Assembly: GCA_023548195.1 (NCBI GenBank)
Contig: JAJHZJ010000414.1
Location: 1,102,501 to 1,166,500, forward strand
Origin: Bettongia penicillata ogilbyi
Taxonomy: Eukaryota > Chordata > Mammalia > Diprotodontia > Potoroidae
Length of the DNA: 64,000 nt
Reading direction: 5' to 3'
The position numbers and the translations under genes are program-made. Of this stretch, positions 12,615-24,400 are shown piece after piece. The notes beneath the pieces are model-generated. The model searched no databases. It was not told the DNA's origin and saw only the letters and a program-made list of their open reading frames with translations. Every line of letters begins with the position of its first letter. Position 1 is the stretch's first letter.

Positions 12615-12860
12615 GTACTTTTTGTGGTGTAATGGCAAAGGCACTGGGATTTCAAATCAGATGGTTTCATAAAAGATCCAGCTCTGATACTTAGACTATA
12701 TAGCCAGCTATGTGACTTTGGGCAAGTCATGTAGCTTTTCTAAACCTGTAAAATAGGCAGAATATTTCTTCCACTGCCTACACAGGGCTGTTGGTTTAAG
12801 AAAAGTGCTTTGTGAATCCCAGATAAAGAGAAATAATGATGATTGTTATTGTAGGTGTTC
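12615..12860 (+). mobile_element. MIR/CORE-SINE
   Basis: Shows a tRNA-like head (GTAATGGCAAAGGCACTGGG), GCTATGTGACTTTGGGCAAG and a 3' part ending near AATAATGATGATTGTTATTG, typical of the MIR/THER family. Confidence 0.7.
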
Positions 12861-13194
12861 AATAAGGGAATATAGAGCCATCTAAGATAGGAGAGGAGAG
12901 GACTGAACTAAAAATGTCCATTGAAAATAAATTCTCTAGCAACTCACTACCCCTTCTTCACCCTCTTTTCCATGTTCACTGGCCCTCTGGCATCCTCTGC
13001 CGCTCCCACCCCCTTAGTACAGAGAATTTACTTGTCACGAAGTGCAGTATGGCATACGCATTATAGCAGCAGGGAAAGGACACAGGTAGTCTGCCTGCTC
13101 TGTTCTATTACTGAGTGGTTGTGGAGGGAGAACAGGCAACCTGTGCTCACTTTTTCTTTGCCTATTTGTAAAAGTGGTTGTTATTTCCAGATAG

Positions 13195-13385
13195 TTTTAG
13201 GGCTTACGAAGGATGTTCCTCACAAAAGTCCTGTGAGGTTTGTCTGTGTGACTAGCATTATACCCATTTTACAGATGAGGAAGCTGAAGGCCAGACAGGA
13301 TACGTGACTTACTGAAGGTCACACAGCTAGTATTAGTGCTAGAGCTACAACCCATCCATCCAATATTCTTTCCACTACATCATTC
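13195..13385 (-). mobile_element. MIR-type SINE, antisense
   Basis: Reads CATTTTACAGATGAGGAAGC, then GGTCACACAGCTAGTATTAG and TTCTTTCCACTACATCATTC, the complement of a MIR/CORE SINE. Confidence 0.75.
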
Positions 13386-14235
13386 TGCTTCAAGGAAACT
13401 AATCAGATTGTTAAAAAGCAAAATACTGGCTTTCTTTGGGAAAGGATCTGCCTTTGCCTCTTCCCTCTTCTCCCTCACCCCACTATATTCCAGCCAAAAA
13501 GAACTATTGTTTCTCAATTTCAACCCATCTCCTACTTCATTCATGTAGACCTTCCCCCAGTGCCTGAATGTACTTTATTAACATTTGAACCCACATCTTT
13601 TTTGAGCCATATTCTATTAAGGATTAGAGTCTCAGGGTAAGAGAGAGTTAAAGACTTTCAAAAAAATGTTATCTGAGAAGCTTTATTGTTCCCTAGGCCT
13701 TGGCTTTGTCAGAAGAGCAGGAAGTACTGTAAATGCACAACACAATTCAACTTATCGGGAGCCTCAGAGGGCCTCCTATACACATGTTCTCTGTAATATA
13801 TATGTAGGCACCATCCCTACCACCTCTAAGAGCCCATAGCTCACAGACTGCTACCACAATTAAGAGATGGCTTCCCCCTTCCTCTAGTACATTTTGAAGT
13901 CTGCCCTTTCTATCTGGATTCTAATATCCCTTTAACTTTTAGCTATATCCACAATGTTTCATCATAACTTTTTTTCTCCTTTTTTTCTCCTCTCTTTCCT
14001 AGTTCACCCCCCTTTCTAGATAACTAGTCAATGAAAGAGTGGAAATGGGCACCAGATTTTGAGTCCCAATTCTGATACCTGTAGGCAAGACACAACCTTT
14101 ATGAACCTGTTTACTTTCCTCTGTAAGAAGAGAGGAAAAGCTGGTGACTAGATAGAGGAAATGAAAAGACACAAGATGGAGATGCAAGTGACTAAGAAGC
14201 AGTCTGCCAGAGGCTTGGGGCAAGACTAAAAAAAG

Positions 14236-14340
14236 TGTTTTTGGAGCAATTGGGGTTAAGTGAATTACCCCAAATTTTAACCCAGTTCCTCCTGATTCCA
14301 GGACTGTGCTCTATCCAGTGCACCACCTGGCTGCCCCAAG
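14236..14340 (-). mobile_element. Marsupial tRNA-derived SINE (WSINE/Mar1 type), short antisense copy
   Basis: Complement of the SINE head: GGGGTTAAGTGAATTACCCC, CTCCTGATTCCAGGACTGTG and ATCCAGTGCACCACCTGGCT. Only the tRNA-derived half is present. Confidence 0.8.
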
Positions 14341-14514
14341 ACTAATATGATAGCCTTAAGCCAGAAAGTAACCCTGTTGGCATTTCCTTTGGATGGAAAT
14401 CCCAACAGACTCACTTAATAAACTCACAAAACTGTTCCCAAGGTGTGAACCTGTTAAGCATATAGAGCTGCAATAAATGGATTTCTTATCAGACTATTTC
14501 AACTATTTCACAGG

Positions 14515-14585
14515 CTCAAAGAATCTTAAAGTTAGAAGGGACCTCAGAGATCATTTGGCCTTCTTAAGGGTGCCCAAATCTTATC
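14515..14585 (-). mobile_element. CR1/L3-clade LINE 3' end
   Basis: Antisense CR1 terminus: AAAGAATCTTAAAGTTAGAA, GGGACCTCAGAGATCATTTG. Very short. Confidence 0.55.
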
Positions 14586-15045
14586 TGTCCCATAAACAAT
14601 CAAGCAAAGAGGATCATGGCTTTTTTTTTTTTTTAATTTAAAGAGCCAGTACCAATGAAAGACTGGGAGAGCCTGGAGAACCCGCCTACATGTAGGGTGG
14701 CCCTCCCATCTGGACTCAAAGACAGGGAATGTTTCCTATCCTATTCTCAGGTTCTCCAGGGAACAAGAACTTGAGCTTCCTCAGGAAAATATGAGACAGT
14801 TTTTCCCTCCAATGTGGCAGTCAAGAAATGATGTAATAGGAGTAAACTATTGGTATTTTCACATCATATGAGAATAGCTAGTACCTCTTAGTACCCAGCA
14901 CCAAACCCGGGGTGTTGCATACAAATGAACAATTAGCTATTGATTTGATATCCAAATTTCAGACATAGCAATGGGTCAACACTTTGGCCATACTTGCTTT
15001 GAGAAAGAACTTGCTAAGCCACAGCATAGGTGAAAATCCCACTAG

Positions 15046-15195
15046 AGCAGGGTTGGGGAATCTGTGGCCTCAAAGCCACATGTGGCCCTCTAGGTCCTCA
15101 AGTGTAGTCCTTTGACTGAATCCAAACTTCACAGAACTAATCCCCTTAATCAAAGGATTTCTCTGTAAAATCTGGACTCAGTAGAAGGCCAGATG
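15046..15195. mobile_element. Fold-back DNA element (MITE-like)
   Basis: Bases 15115-15147 can pair with 15152-15182: ACTGAATCCAAACTTCACAG on the left faces an imperfect complement ending CTGGACTCAGT on the right, with a loop of about 4-5 bases. The outer part opens with GGTTGGGGAATCTGTGG and includes the perfect palindrome GCCACATGTGGC at 15075. The layout is that of a palindromic, non-autonomous DNA transposon, probably hAT-derived. The outer arm on the right is mostly lost. Confidence 0.6.
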
Positions 15196-15429
15196 GCTGA
15201 AGGTTCCCCTCTGTACTAGAGTAAACACCATTGTATATCCATATTTTGTCAAGAGTGAGAATTTGTTTTCCCTCCCAACAGAATGGGTCTAGGTACATTT
15301 TGAAGGAACTTATCACTTCTCTGCCTGCTGTCCCCACTGTCCCCCCATGACCTGAGCACATCAGTATCTGCCTCCAGGTTGCGTTCCATCACCCAAAATA
15401 TAGTCACAATCTTCTCTTGCACAAGATAG

Positions 15430-15660
15430 AAATAAACAACGACAACAGCAAGCATTGATACACTATCTTTGCAAAGCACTTTAAAACATGATCTCATTTG
15501 GTGCTCACAAAAAACCTGGGAGATGCCATTATTGTCCATTTTACAGAGGAGGAAAATGAGGCTAGCTGAGATTATGACTTACCCAAGGTCACATAGCCAG
15601 ATCTGAACTCAGGTCTTGCTGACTCCAGGTCCAGCATTTTATCCACTAAGCCACCATGGC
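15430..15660 (-). mobile_element. MIR/THER-type SINE, antisense
   Basis: Complement of a long CORE-SINE: GCAAAGCACTTTAAAACATG, ATCTCATTTGGTGCTCACAA, CATTTTACAGAGGAGGAAAA, AAGGTCACATAGCCAGATCT and a head at TATCCACTAAGCCACCATGG. Confidence 0.85.
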
Positions 15661-16492
15661 CAGAAAAAAACAGCAATGCCCCACTGGGCAATCCTACCAG
15701 TAGAAATCTGTACAGCATCAATCACTTCAATGGACTGCCCTAAGAAGGGTTCCAGCAGTCAGTCAATAAGCAGGCACTAAATATTTACTATGGATAAAAC
15801 AAGGGTTGCCACATTTCTCAAAGCTCTCCCTAAACAGCTGTCAGTTGAGGGTTACTCATGTACTGTCTTCCTCTTTGCTGCAGTTCTCTGCCTCCAGCAG
15901 GTGGCAATCATTCCCTTTTCTAGGAAATCAGGTCCTTAACATGGAGCCATAGGGAAAGAACATTCCAAGTCTCTGTCTCTACTGTGTTTACAACTCAGAA
16001 TATATCCTTATACCACAGCACATCTGATTTCTGTAATTAGGCCTCATCCACAAGAAGTCTTGAAGGGGTTAATGGATGCAATTCTATGTTGAGTTATTGG
16101 TGACTTATCACCTTTCGTCCCTTTCCCCTTAGCGCTGGGGGAGAGAATTATAAACTAATACTCAATGGATACGGTAGACCCAGGAAATGGGAGTACCTGT
16201 GCTGCTACCTGTAATCTGTAGGAGACAAAAGGAGGGAGGCATCCTCCATTCTTGGTACCACATGCATACTAAGTATGGGAAGATTTGTCATCACCACTAT
16301 ATAACCCAAAGGATCTCTAGAAATCCTATTCCCAGACTGTAGGTAGAACTTGGGGATAAAATAGAACTCTTTCTAATGAATTAGCAAAACTGTAATGTAG
16401 TGCCCTGAAATGGGAAAGAAAAAGAAAGATAGATTATATATTTGTATACACATATACTTCAGCAATGAAGGAGGAACACACATACATACTCA

Positions 16493-16690
16493 TCTTCCTG
16501 AGTTCAAATCCAGCCTCAAATGCTTATCAGCTGTGTGACCCTAGACAAGTCACTTAACCCCGTTTGACTCAGTTTCTCACATATAATATGAGCTGGAGAA
16601 GGACATGGCAAACCAGTATCTCTGCCAAGAAAACCCAAATGCGGTCACAAAGAGTTGGACACGACTGAAACAACTGAACAACAACAAAAC
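16493..16690 (+). mobile_element. Mar1-type SINE, 5' truncated
   Basis: Contains GAGTTCAAATCCAGCCTCAA, GTGTGACCCTAGACAAGTCA, GAGCTGGAGAAGGACATGGC and ends GACTGAAACAACTGAACAAC. One of the better-preserved tails in the window. Confidence 0.9.
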
Positions 16691-16782
16691 ACATACCACA
16701 CAACCCTTTTTAGTCCTTTATGTTCACCAATTTCATTTTGCTCCTTCATTTTGTTTCAGTGGCTGGTTTGGCATGAAGATGA

Positions 16783-16803
16783 TTTTTTTTTTTTTTTTTT
16801 TTT
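16783..16803 (+). repeat. T21 homopolymer
   Basis: Run of 21 thymines, possibly the complement of an old retroposon poly(A) tail, though no element is identifiable on its downstream side. Confidence 0.9.
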
Positions 16804-16959
16804 GGTAAGGGACTGAAAGAAATCAGGGGAAAGGGAATAATGATTGGAAAAGGTTGACAAGAGGATGTCTGAGGTAAGAACAGAGTAAAGGCTAGGGCAC
16901 ATTGTAGGATAAACAATGAGGAGAAACCATGTTAATGATCACTTTATAGATTTGGGTTT

Positions 16960-17152
16960 ACAAGGCTACTAGTCCTTTAGAGGCTTCCTCAGGCCACGGG
17001 ACCCAGATGAGTCAGGAGAAAGTGAGGCTGGTGACCTTTCGCAGCCCTCTGTCACTCAAATCAAAGCCAACTGCAAGTCCTGTCATCATCTTGATGTCAC
17101 GGTCCTCTTCAAGAATGAAGGACAAACACAGCAACAACCACCTAGGCAACCT
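16960..17152 (+). mobile_element. Marsupial SINE-like repeat of unnamed family
   Basis: Contains AGAAAGTGAGGCTGGTGACC, CACTCAAATCAAAGCCAACT, TGTCACGGTCCTCTTCAAGA and a tail GAATGAAGGACAAACACAGC. A second copy with the same ending lies at 61010-61165. I recognise the text as dispersed in marsupial DNA but cannot name the family with certainty. Confidence 0.6.
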
Positions 17153-17217
17153 ACTGGATAATGATATCTGCATTATGACATCTTGGTCCAAAGATCTAGG
17201 CTTCCCATGGGTCATAA

Positions 17218-17400
17218 GACCGTTGACTTAGAGCTTAAAGGGGCCTCAGAGGCCACCTGGTTCAACCCCTTCATTTTTATAGCTGAGGAACCTGAAGCAC
17301 AGATGGGTAAAGTAACTTGTTCGAGGTCTCAATGGGTAAGAAGTAGTTGAGTCCATATTCACACCCAGGTCTTCTGACTCCAAATCCAGGGTTTGGTGTT
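17218..17400 (-). mobile_element. MIR-type SINE, antisense
   Basis: AGAGCTTAAAGGGGCCTCAG, TAGCTGAGGAACCTGAAGCA and CAGGTCTTCTGACTCCAAAT follow each other as in the complement of MIR. Confidence 0.7.
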
Positions 17401-18216
17401 TTTTTTTCCACTGTATATTGCTTGTACACTGAAGTTACAAAATATACATAGCATACTGTTTTATATCATGTTTTTTTCTATTAAAAAACAGTAAAGCATA
17501 ATTACTTGCCACTTCAATGTAGTTAAAAGACTGAAATATTACAGTATGATGTAAATAATCACAAAGCGGGTACAATCAGGTGCCTTTCACACTCATCTTA
17601 AACTATTATCTGTGACTACTAAATCTAGCCTGGTTTCTCCCCCAGGCTAGAGTAGTATTAATTCATTGAATCTTTCATTATTTGCCCAAGGTTTATCTGT
17701 CTAAAGACAACTAGCAGCCAAGTTTGTCTAAAAAAATTCTTGCAAAGTGACTTCTCTACCTTTTTTTTCTTAGTAGAGAGAATTAATGGAGAGAATTAAG
17801 AGTCAGCCATATTCAGCTTTCTCTGTCAGGTAGGCTAGAAGTGTCAAACAAGTAGCTGGGGGATGAAGCCCACCACACTCTTGACTAAAATTTTAATTGG
17901 GAAATATTTCTAACAAAATAAAAAAATATAATAAAACACAGATAATGTTAACATGTGGTTTTCTAAGTCAATATGTAGCCTTGGAAGATCATTGTATACA
18001 CTTTAGTGGCCTCTGCTTCTATGAGTTTGACACCATGAAACCAGCTAGACCTTTCTCCTCCCTTGAAGACTTCTGTCTCATTTTGTGGCAAAGCAACAAG
18101 AGGAAAACATCACAGCAGCATGATGCCTTGATCTGTCCTAATTTGATCTTTTTCCAATCAGAAGGGACTTTCACCCTCTTAATTTGGGTGAATTAACACC
18201 TCCCCCCAATGTCTGT
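17401..18216. other. Intergenic stretch without recognised elements
   Basis: AT-rich unique-looking DNA. A 99-codon open frame at 17897-18196 has no recognisable domain or codon bias and is probably chance. Confidence 0.5.
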
Positions 18217-18263
18217 ACTGTAGATAGATCTATCTATAGATAGATCTATATAGTGCGCTCTCT

Positions 18264-18332
<69 letters not shown>

Positions 18333-18336
18333 TATA
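18217..18336 (+). repeat. Compound TAGA/AT/CA microsatellite with palindromes
   Basis: Begins with the perfect palindrome AGATAGATCTATCT, followed by a second TAGATAGATCTATA block, then about 26 AT units (18266-18318) and about 8 CA units. The AT part is self-complementary and could extrude a cruciform. Confidence 0.95.
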
Positions 18337-19700
18337 AGCTAACATACATAGTCATTTCAACTTCTCTGTGTATAGGTATACAAGTGTTAGCCTATGTTCA
18401 TAGCCTATGAACATTCCACCTGCCTTCTGTTTCCTATAAGTGGCAACTACCTGTGCTTAACAGGATGAGTTTCTAGCCATTATTTCCAGCAAAGTGGAAT
18501 TGAGATAGCCCAAAAGGAACAAAACCCAGAAATCAGTAATGAGGAGTAATACACGTCCCCACAACACAGTAACAGCAAAACCCAGCAACAACCACATGCT
18601 ACAGTTACCATAAGACTACGGACCAGCGTACCCAGCAGAGACCACACCTGTCAGGGAGCAGGTTCGGTGAGAGCAGCAGGAAACACCAGCAGTCCTGTAG
18701 TACTGAAGGCGTGGGTTTCCTGTCCGTGCATGCTCCCTGTCACTCATATTTCTTAGGAAGGTAATCCTCACATGTGATCCTGATCCATGCCCATTCGCTC
18801 CATTGACAGTATATGTATTTGTGGCAGAGTGTGCTATGGTTTTGTTTTATGCTTTTGGGGAGGGGATTAAGTGGGGAGGGGGGCTAAGGGAAGTTTTAAT
18901 GCAACCTTTCTCACTATTTCATTGAATGACTCTTTTGAACTAATTTTATTCTCTGCCTTTCTAGAAGTAAAAATAAACACATTGGCAGGGGCTGAAGAGT
19001 TATGGTTCTGAATGGATGTAAACCCAGAAAGTACCTTAAACCCAGGAGATCCCATACGTGAGAGGTAATCCAGGTGCTACATGGAGAACAGACTCATAGA
19101 ATAAACATGAGTTATCATCCAGTTCAGCCCTTTGCTTTTACAGAGAAGGGGAAATCACAGAGATGAACAGAGTTGTTCAAGAGAAGAGCAATGTCAGTCC
19201 TGTGCCCCAATAAATAAAGCTACTTCCTTTCTTTTCACGAGAGCTGGATTTTACATGTCCAGCCCCATAGGGAGTCTTTCCAGCTTCTTTTCCAATTCCT
19301 TACTTATATATTATATACATATCCAAAGTAGAAAGAACACAGTCCTTATGTTTCTCTTCCCCACACTTCCCATCAACCTCTCTGCCCTCAACATAAGGAA
19401 GATTTTTCTATCCTTCTCCCTAACCTCCATATACCCAGGTGCAGATGCCAAGGGAGTAGTGGTTTAGGGGAAAGTCTTAGGACTTGGATACAATTAATAT
19501 AACTTTCAAGGAGAAAAGGAGAAAATGACTCCCAAACATGCCCAATTATCTATCCCACAGTGCAAATAACCTGGGCATAGATAACAAGTTGTCTGCACAT
19601 AAAGTGAGCTTAACAGGAAAGACTTTCATTCCCAACCTCGTGGGGCTGATATAAAGAAAGCTGTTAAAAGATCAACTGTATCCAAAATTTACATAATCAA
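18337..19700. other. Intergenic stretch, mostly unique
   Basis: No exon found. 18540-18730 is less AT-rich than its surroundings (CAGCAACAACCACATGCTAC, GGACAGG/CCTGTCC-type words) but I recognise no family. 19085-19160 carries a weak MIR-like trace. The 111-codon frame at 19132-19467 has no domain. Confidence 0.45.
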
Positions 19701-19704
19701 AACT

Positions 19705-19710
19705 TTTATT
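19705..19710 (-). terminator. Weak candidate poly(A) signal on the - strand
   Basis: TTTATT on + is AATAAA on -, in a locally unique stretch. If used by SEC22A it would imply a 9 kb 3' UTR, so the candidates near 26.25 kb are preferred. Confidence 0.15.
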
Positions 19711-19958
19711 TAAAAAAAGGCAAAGAAATGAAGGGTGGATTTAAAGTACAGCTTCCATCTTTTCTGAAAAGGACAGTAAAGCCCCAGCCCTTTCAAATGG
19801 CAAAGCTACAATGTAGTATATGAGACTACTTGAGGGGTGATATGTTGATGTGAGACATCATAGAAGCTAAAAATATACAAGGTGCCCAAACAGCCTTAAA
19901 ATTTTTAGTTAAAAATGTAGTTTGCAAAAAACTTCTTTAAAAACTCATTATTATATGT

Positions 19959-19993
19959 TATAATTATATATTACACTGTAATATATAATTATA
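19959..19993. repeat. Perfect 16 bp inverted repeat with 3 base loop
   Basis: TATAATTATATATTAC, loop ACT, GTAATATATAATTATA: all 16 pairs match. It is AT-rich, so thermally weak as RNA, but it is an exact hairpin. No element with these ends is recognised. Confidence 0.97.
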
Positions 19994-21627
19994 CAATCCT
20001 AAAAGTGTAGACATTTATACAATTCCAAGTTTTATATTCTTGGAAATACAAACCCAAAGTACATATCTTGAATGATATGTCACCGGATGAAGCTGACTCC
20101 CCAAGTACTGAACTTTATGCCTGTGTCTGAACTATAAACACTTGCCATCATTCACAGCACAAAAAGTATCATCAGCTACTGGCCTAAAGGAAACTAAAAG
20201 GTGAGACTGAGCAAGTGCCTTCCTAAGAAAACTGCTAACGTGCTTCAGAAAACGCTACAGCAAGAAGAATCAATGAGATATAAAAAATCTTGTTATTTTA
20301 AAACAAAAACATCACCCTCGAAACACTGTATGCTGAGAAAACAGCCACAAATATCTAAGATCTGAAGGAAGAGAAGACACATTCGACAGAACTGTGCTGC
20401 AACCCTCAGAGAAATGATGAGCATACCCTATTCTTCATCATTAGCGGGAGGAGAGGCTAGAAGGAGATCGTGAAAGGAAGGGTTTCAGACCTGGAAGGTG
20501 TGAGCAAAGTCAGAGAGAGGACTACCCTAATTACCCTATGGAGCTTTGGCAGTGGGAACCTAAAAGTGCCAGCTTTGTGTGGCAAGGTGCTAACAGCGCT
20601 TTCTCATTCTTTCAGAGCCAACTGGCTTATAAGGCTAGAAAAAAGAGATGAGATCTTGACAACAAAAGGCTGATGAAACAAGGTCAAAGAACTGTAACAA
20701 ACTTTTTCTTGTTCATCTAAATGTAAACTCTTCCCCCCTTTCTAGGGAAAAAAAAAGTGACCATAATTATATAATTACTTTCCTTTTGACTAGCTTGCCT
20801 ATTTTCCCTTCTTTATACAGGACAGTTTTTTAAAATGAATTTTTAGGGAAGCATTTAAATAGGGAAAAAGATGACTGGGCTTAGGGTGTGAGAATAAAGC
20901 TTCCTGTCCAGAATTCTGTGCTGGAAGATCTTTGTGATCAGAAGTGTTCAGTGTTCTATTGCTTTTTCACCCTCAGAACACCAAACCCGAAGGAAGCGAC
21001 CACTCACTACCACAACAGAGATTCATTTAGGCTGAGTGAAAAAGAACCCCAAGAAGTTGCTTTTTGAACTACTCTTTGATATTCATAAATTGCCAATCTA
21101 AGTTTTTACATAAAACAGGCAACTTACCTTTAAAATTAATACATAAAACTTTATTCTATGACTAATCAAATTATTCTTCTGTTATAACATTGTAGTAATT
21201 TAAGGGAGAAGGAAACATTCAATATGAAGGAAAGTTTGGCCTAAGAAGACTAAGGGACAAAGGTAGGGAAGGCAGGAGGATATGCAAGGGAAAAGGAGGA
21301 AAAGGCAGGGAGAAACGCTTAAGGGGACAATACAGACAGCAAAAGGAGAGAAGGAAAAGGACTAAGGGGAAGGGACAAGTCATTGTCTCCTAATTACCCA
21401 TCTGTGGTCCCACATGTCACATCTCTTTCCAGTAGAGCAGTCCTTTACATTAGCTTTCCTTTTCTATCCCTGAGACCACTCCTTAACATCCCACTCATCA
21501 AGTAACCCCATTAAGTTTTTAGATAAAGAGCACTTTATTAGAGAGTCCCTAACAAATTACTCTTACCTGGTCCAACTACACTGCATCTGACCAGGCCTAT
21601 TTTGTATACTCATTGATTCAGACTCGG
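19994..21627. other. Intergenic stretch with purine-rich segment
   Basis: No gene recognised. Bases about 21200-21385 are strongly purine-biased (AAGGAAAG, GGAAAAGGAGGAAAAGG). The rest is AT-rich and unique-looking. Confidence 0.5.
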
Positions 21628-21892
21628 CAGCTAGGTGTTATAGGAGATACAGCAGTGAGCTTAGAAACAGGAAATCAGGAAAACGTATTTTCTTGAGTTC
21701 AAATCTGGCCTCAGATACTTACTGTGTCACCTTGGGAAAATCACTTATTCCTATTTGCCTCAATTTCCTTATCTGTAAAAATGAGCTGGAGAAGGAAATG
21801 TGAAACTACTCCAGTATCTTTGCCAAGAAAACCCCAAATGGGGTCATAGTAAGTCCAACACAACCGAAAAACAATTCAAATAACAACTGAAT
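21628..21892 (+). mobile_element. Mar1-type SINE, full length
   Basis: Head CGGCAGCTAGGTGTTATAGG, GAGTTCAAATCTGGCCTCAG, AATGAGCTGGAGAAGGAAAT, AAAACCCCAAATGGGGTCAT and a C/A-rich tail. It is nearly complete and moderately diverged. Confidence 0.92.
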
Positions 21893-22149
21893 CAGACTAT
21901 CTAGCAACAGCTTTTTTTAACCTTAATAAGTAATGATGGCTTCTCCTTTACCCACACTACATCCAAGATTTTTGCTCCTTTTAACTGACTTTTAATGTCA
22001 ACTTTGTGATTTTTACAACTATATGAATAAGTGGGTTTTAATGGCAAGGTTGCGGGGGGGGGTGTGGATTTGACATTTAATTTAAGGATACCTGACTTTG
22101 CCTGAATGACATTACCCTGAAAGTAAGCCCTAACCCCCACCCCCACCCC

Positions 22150-22240
22150 GGGGCCTCAGTTTCCTTACATGGGAAATAAGGGAGTTGGGCTACTGATCTC
22201 CAAAATTCCTTCTAACTTTCCAATTCTACAGTCTCCCCAA
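22150..22240 (+). mobile_element. MIR 3' half
   Basis: GGGCCTCAGTTTCCTTACAT, then CTCCAAAATTCCTTCTAACT. A G/C homopolymer-rich stretch (22050-22150) precedes it. Confidence 0.6.
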
Positions 22241-22454
22241 CCCCATCCCCTATCCTCCAATCAGAGTTTCCCTACTCCTGTCCTAAAAAAACTTACCATT
22301 TTCACTTCTAAGTACCAGAGCTATAGCAGGATCAGTTCTGCCTTTGAAAAATAGCATGTAAACAGAATACAGGATTCATTCCACAGACCACTGAATGTGT
22401 AGTTACTGCAGAATGGTGGCACCAAAGTTGTTTAGGATGCCAGATGAATACTTT

Positions 22455-22900
22455 AAAAAGAGGCATTGTGGTTTGGTAAAGATTCTAGACCAGTTATCAG
22501 GAAACTTGGCTTTGAGTTTTAACAGTGATAATAATACTAGCAATAACAGCTGGCACTCCTACAGTGCTTTATACAACTTTCTGTATAGCAAAGTCCTTTA
22601 CAGGTATTATCTCATTTGGTCCTCACTATAACCTGGGAAGATAGGAGCTATTTTTATTCTTATTTCACAAATGAGGAAACTGATGCTGGGAACACATAAA
22701 TAATAAGTTTCTGAGGTAGGATTTGAATGCAGATCCTCCTAATTGCAGGGCCAAAGCTCTGTCCACTGTACCACTTAGCTGCCACTATGTGGCCCTGGGC
22801 AAATCATCTGACCTTTCCGGGTTTCAGTTTCCTCATCTGCAAAATGAAGGGTTTGGATTTCAAGATCTCTAAGGATCTTCAAAATTCTAATCGTCTATGA
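22455..22900 (+). mobile_element. MIR SINE split by an antisense MIR/THER SINE
   Basis: The outer + strand copy starts GGCATTGTGGTTTGGTAAAG (22464) and resumes at 22785 with TATGTGGCCCTGGGCAAATC and GTTTCAGTTTCCTCATCTGC. Between them, 22528-22784 is an antisense copy: CTGGCACTCCTACAGTGCTT, ATCTCATTTGGTCCTCACTA, ATGAGGAAACTGATGCTGGG, ending CCACTTAGCTGCCAC. The two outer halves fit together without overlap. Confidence 0.75.
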
Positions 22901-24224
22901 ATACACAACATACATTTTGAATATAGGCTCTCATAAAACCTTATATGTACAGTGGTCTGTATAGTCAATTTTGGTTTATCAGTTCATTATTTCAACAAAT
23001 ACTTTCCACTTACTCTTACTCCGACCATGAGAGGCACACTGTACTAAGCTCTGTGGGAGATATAAAGTTTAGTTATGATATAGATATTTATACATACTGT
23101 TTCAAAGCTACTTCGCTTTTAAGGATATGAAACATTCAGGAATGGACTAAAAGTCAAAAAGCATAACTGCCACGTTAGACTATAAGCTCCCACATCTTCT
23201 CAGACTGGGCATTTCCCAGGACAGTAGGGCTCAAAGACAAGACTGAGAGTTTCAAATCTCTTCCCTTCTTTGTATTCTTTTTAAATGACCTCTATACATC
23301 TTCAGGGTATTTACATAGTAGGGTATTTAACTGACCCTTTAAAGAGGTTCTAGAGATACAGGGGGATATTGTTGAAGTAACAGTTGTTATATAAAATCCT
23401 AAGAAAAACGCAAATGACAAAACTTTTTAAAACTGATTCCTATTTTGAATGCTAGAACCCTAATGAATCTCATAAAGTCAACTCAACTGATCATTTGTAC
23501 AGATTTGAATTTCCATATGCTGGCTCTGTTTAAAGTAGTTTCCCTCAGTAATAACTTAAGTCATAGCTATTATTATATGTATGCTCAGTTTGGACTATCA
23601 CCTAAAACTAGAAAAAAATAATAATAATTCCCTAACATACCATACTACTCATCTGTACAACCCAGTCAGTTGAGTTTTAACTTCATATCCTGGATCACTA
23701 AAGGGTTAATTATGTGATTAACTATATATATATTATTCATATAAAGAAATACTTTCCAAGTTAGATTAGAAATCAGCTACCCCAGAACACCATCTGTCCT
23801 AAATGATTACACTTTACATTATGTTTGCTCATATATACCTTAGGAGATTGTAATTTGTTGTCATGTCTATAGCCTGAAGTTTTTTTTTTTGGGGGGGGGG
23901 GGAGGTTGTAAGGAGGTGTCTAAATTTATAACTTCATCATTGGGGAATTCACAGTATTGAAACTCCCTCTAACATCTGAAACTCATGTATAACTTAAAAT
24001 GACTTGCCTGGGCCACTGAGATGATTTGCTCATTGCTACAGAGTGAATACATATCAGAGGCAATATCTGAACTTAGGCCTGACTCCAAAGCTCCCCAGGG
24101 ACTACCATGCTTCTCTGCTGTTCATAGCCTAAAGTTTATATACTGCCATTTTCTTGTCCATGTCTGCTGCACTTGCTCCTTACCTGGATATTATACCCAG
24201 CCTCTCCATTTATAATGCTAATAA
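22901..24224. other. Intergenic AT-rich stretch
   Basis: No gene recognised. 22970-23060 has a faint L2-antisense look (AACAAATACTTTCCACTTAC, CACTGTACTAAGCTCTGTGG). A T11G12 homopolymer pair lies at 23880-23902. Confidence 0.45.
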
Positions 24225-24400
24225 CAGAATCTCAGTACTGGGACCTCAGATGTCATCTGGGTTATCCCTTCCCGAAGCATGAACCCCCATATAATACTGT
24301 ATTCCTAATAGGTGGTTACTCCACCTTTGCTTAAAGACTTCCAGTGCAATGGTAATTAACTTGTATAATGTCCACTGCAACATATAATGGTTGTATTTTC
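24225..24400 (-). mobile_element. CR1/L3-clade LINE 3' end
   Basis: Antisense CR1 text: ACAGAATCTCAGTACTGGGA, CCTCAGATGTCATCTGGGTT, CCTTTGCTTAAAGACTTCCA. About 170 bases survive. Confidence 0.65.

Noticed and set aside
12921..13307. 128-codon + frame
   Set aside because: It crosses into the antisense MIR SINE at 13195-13385 and shows no domain or splice context.
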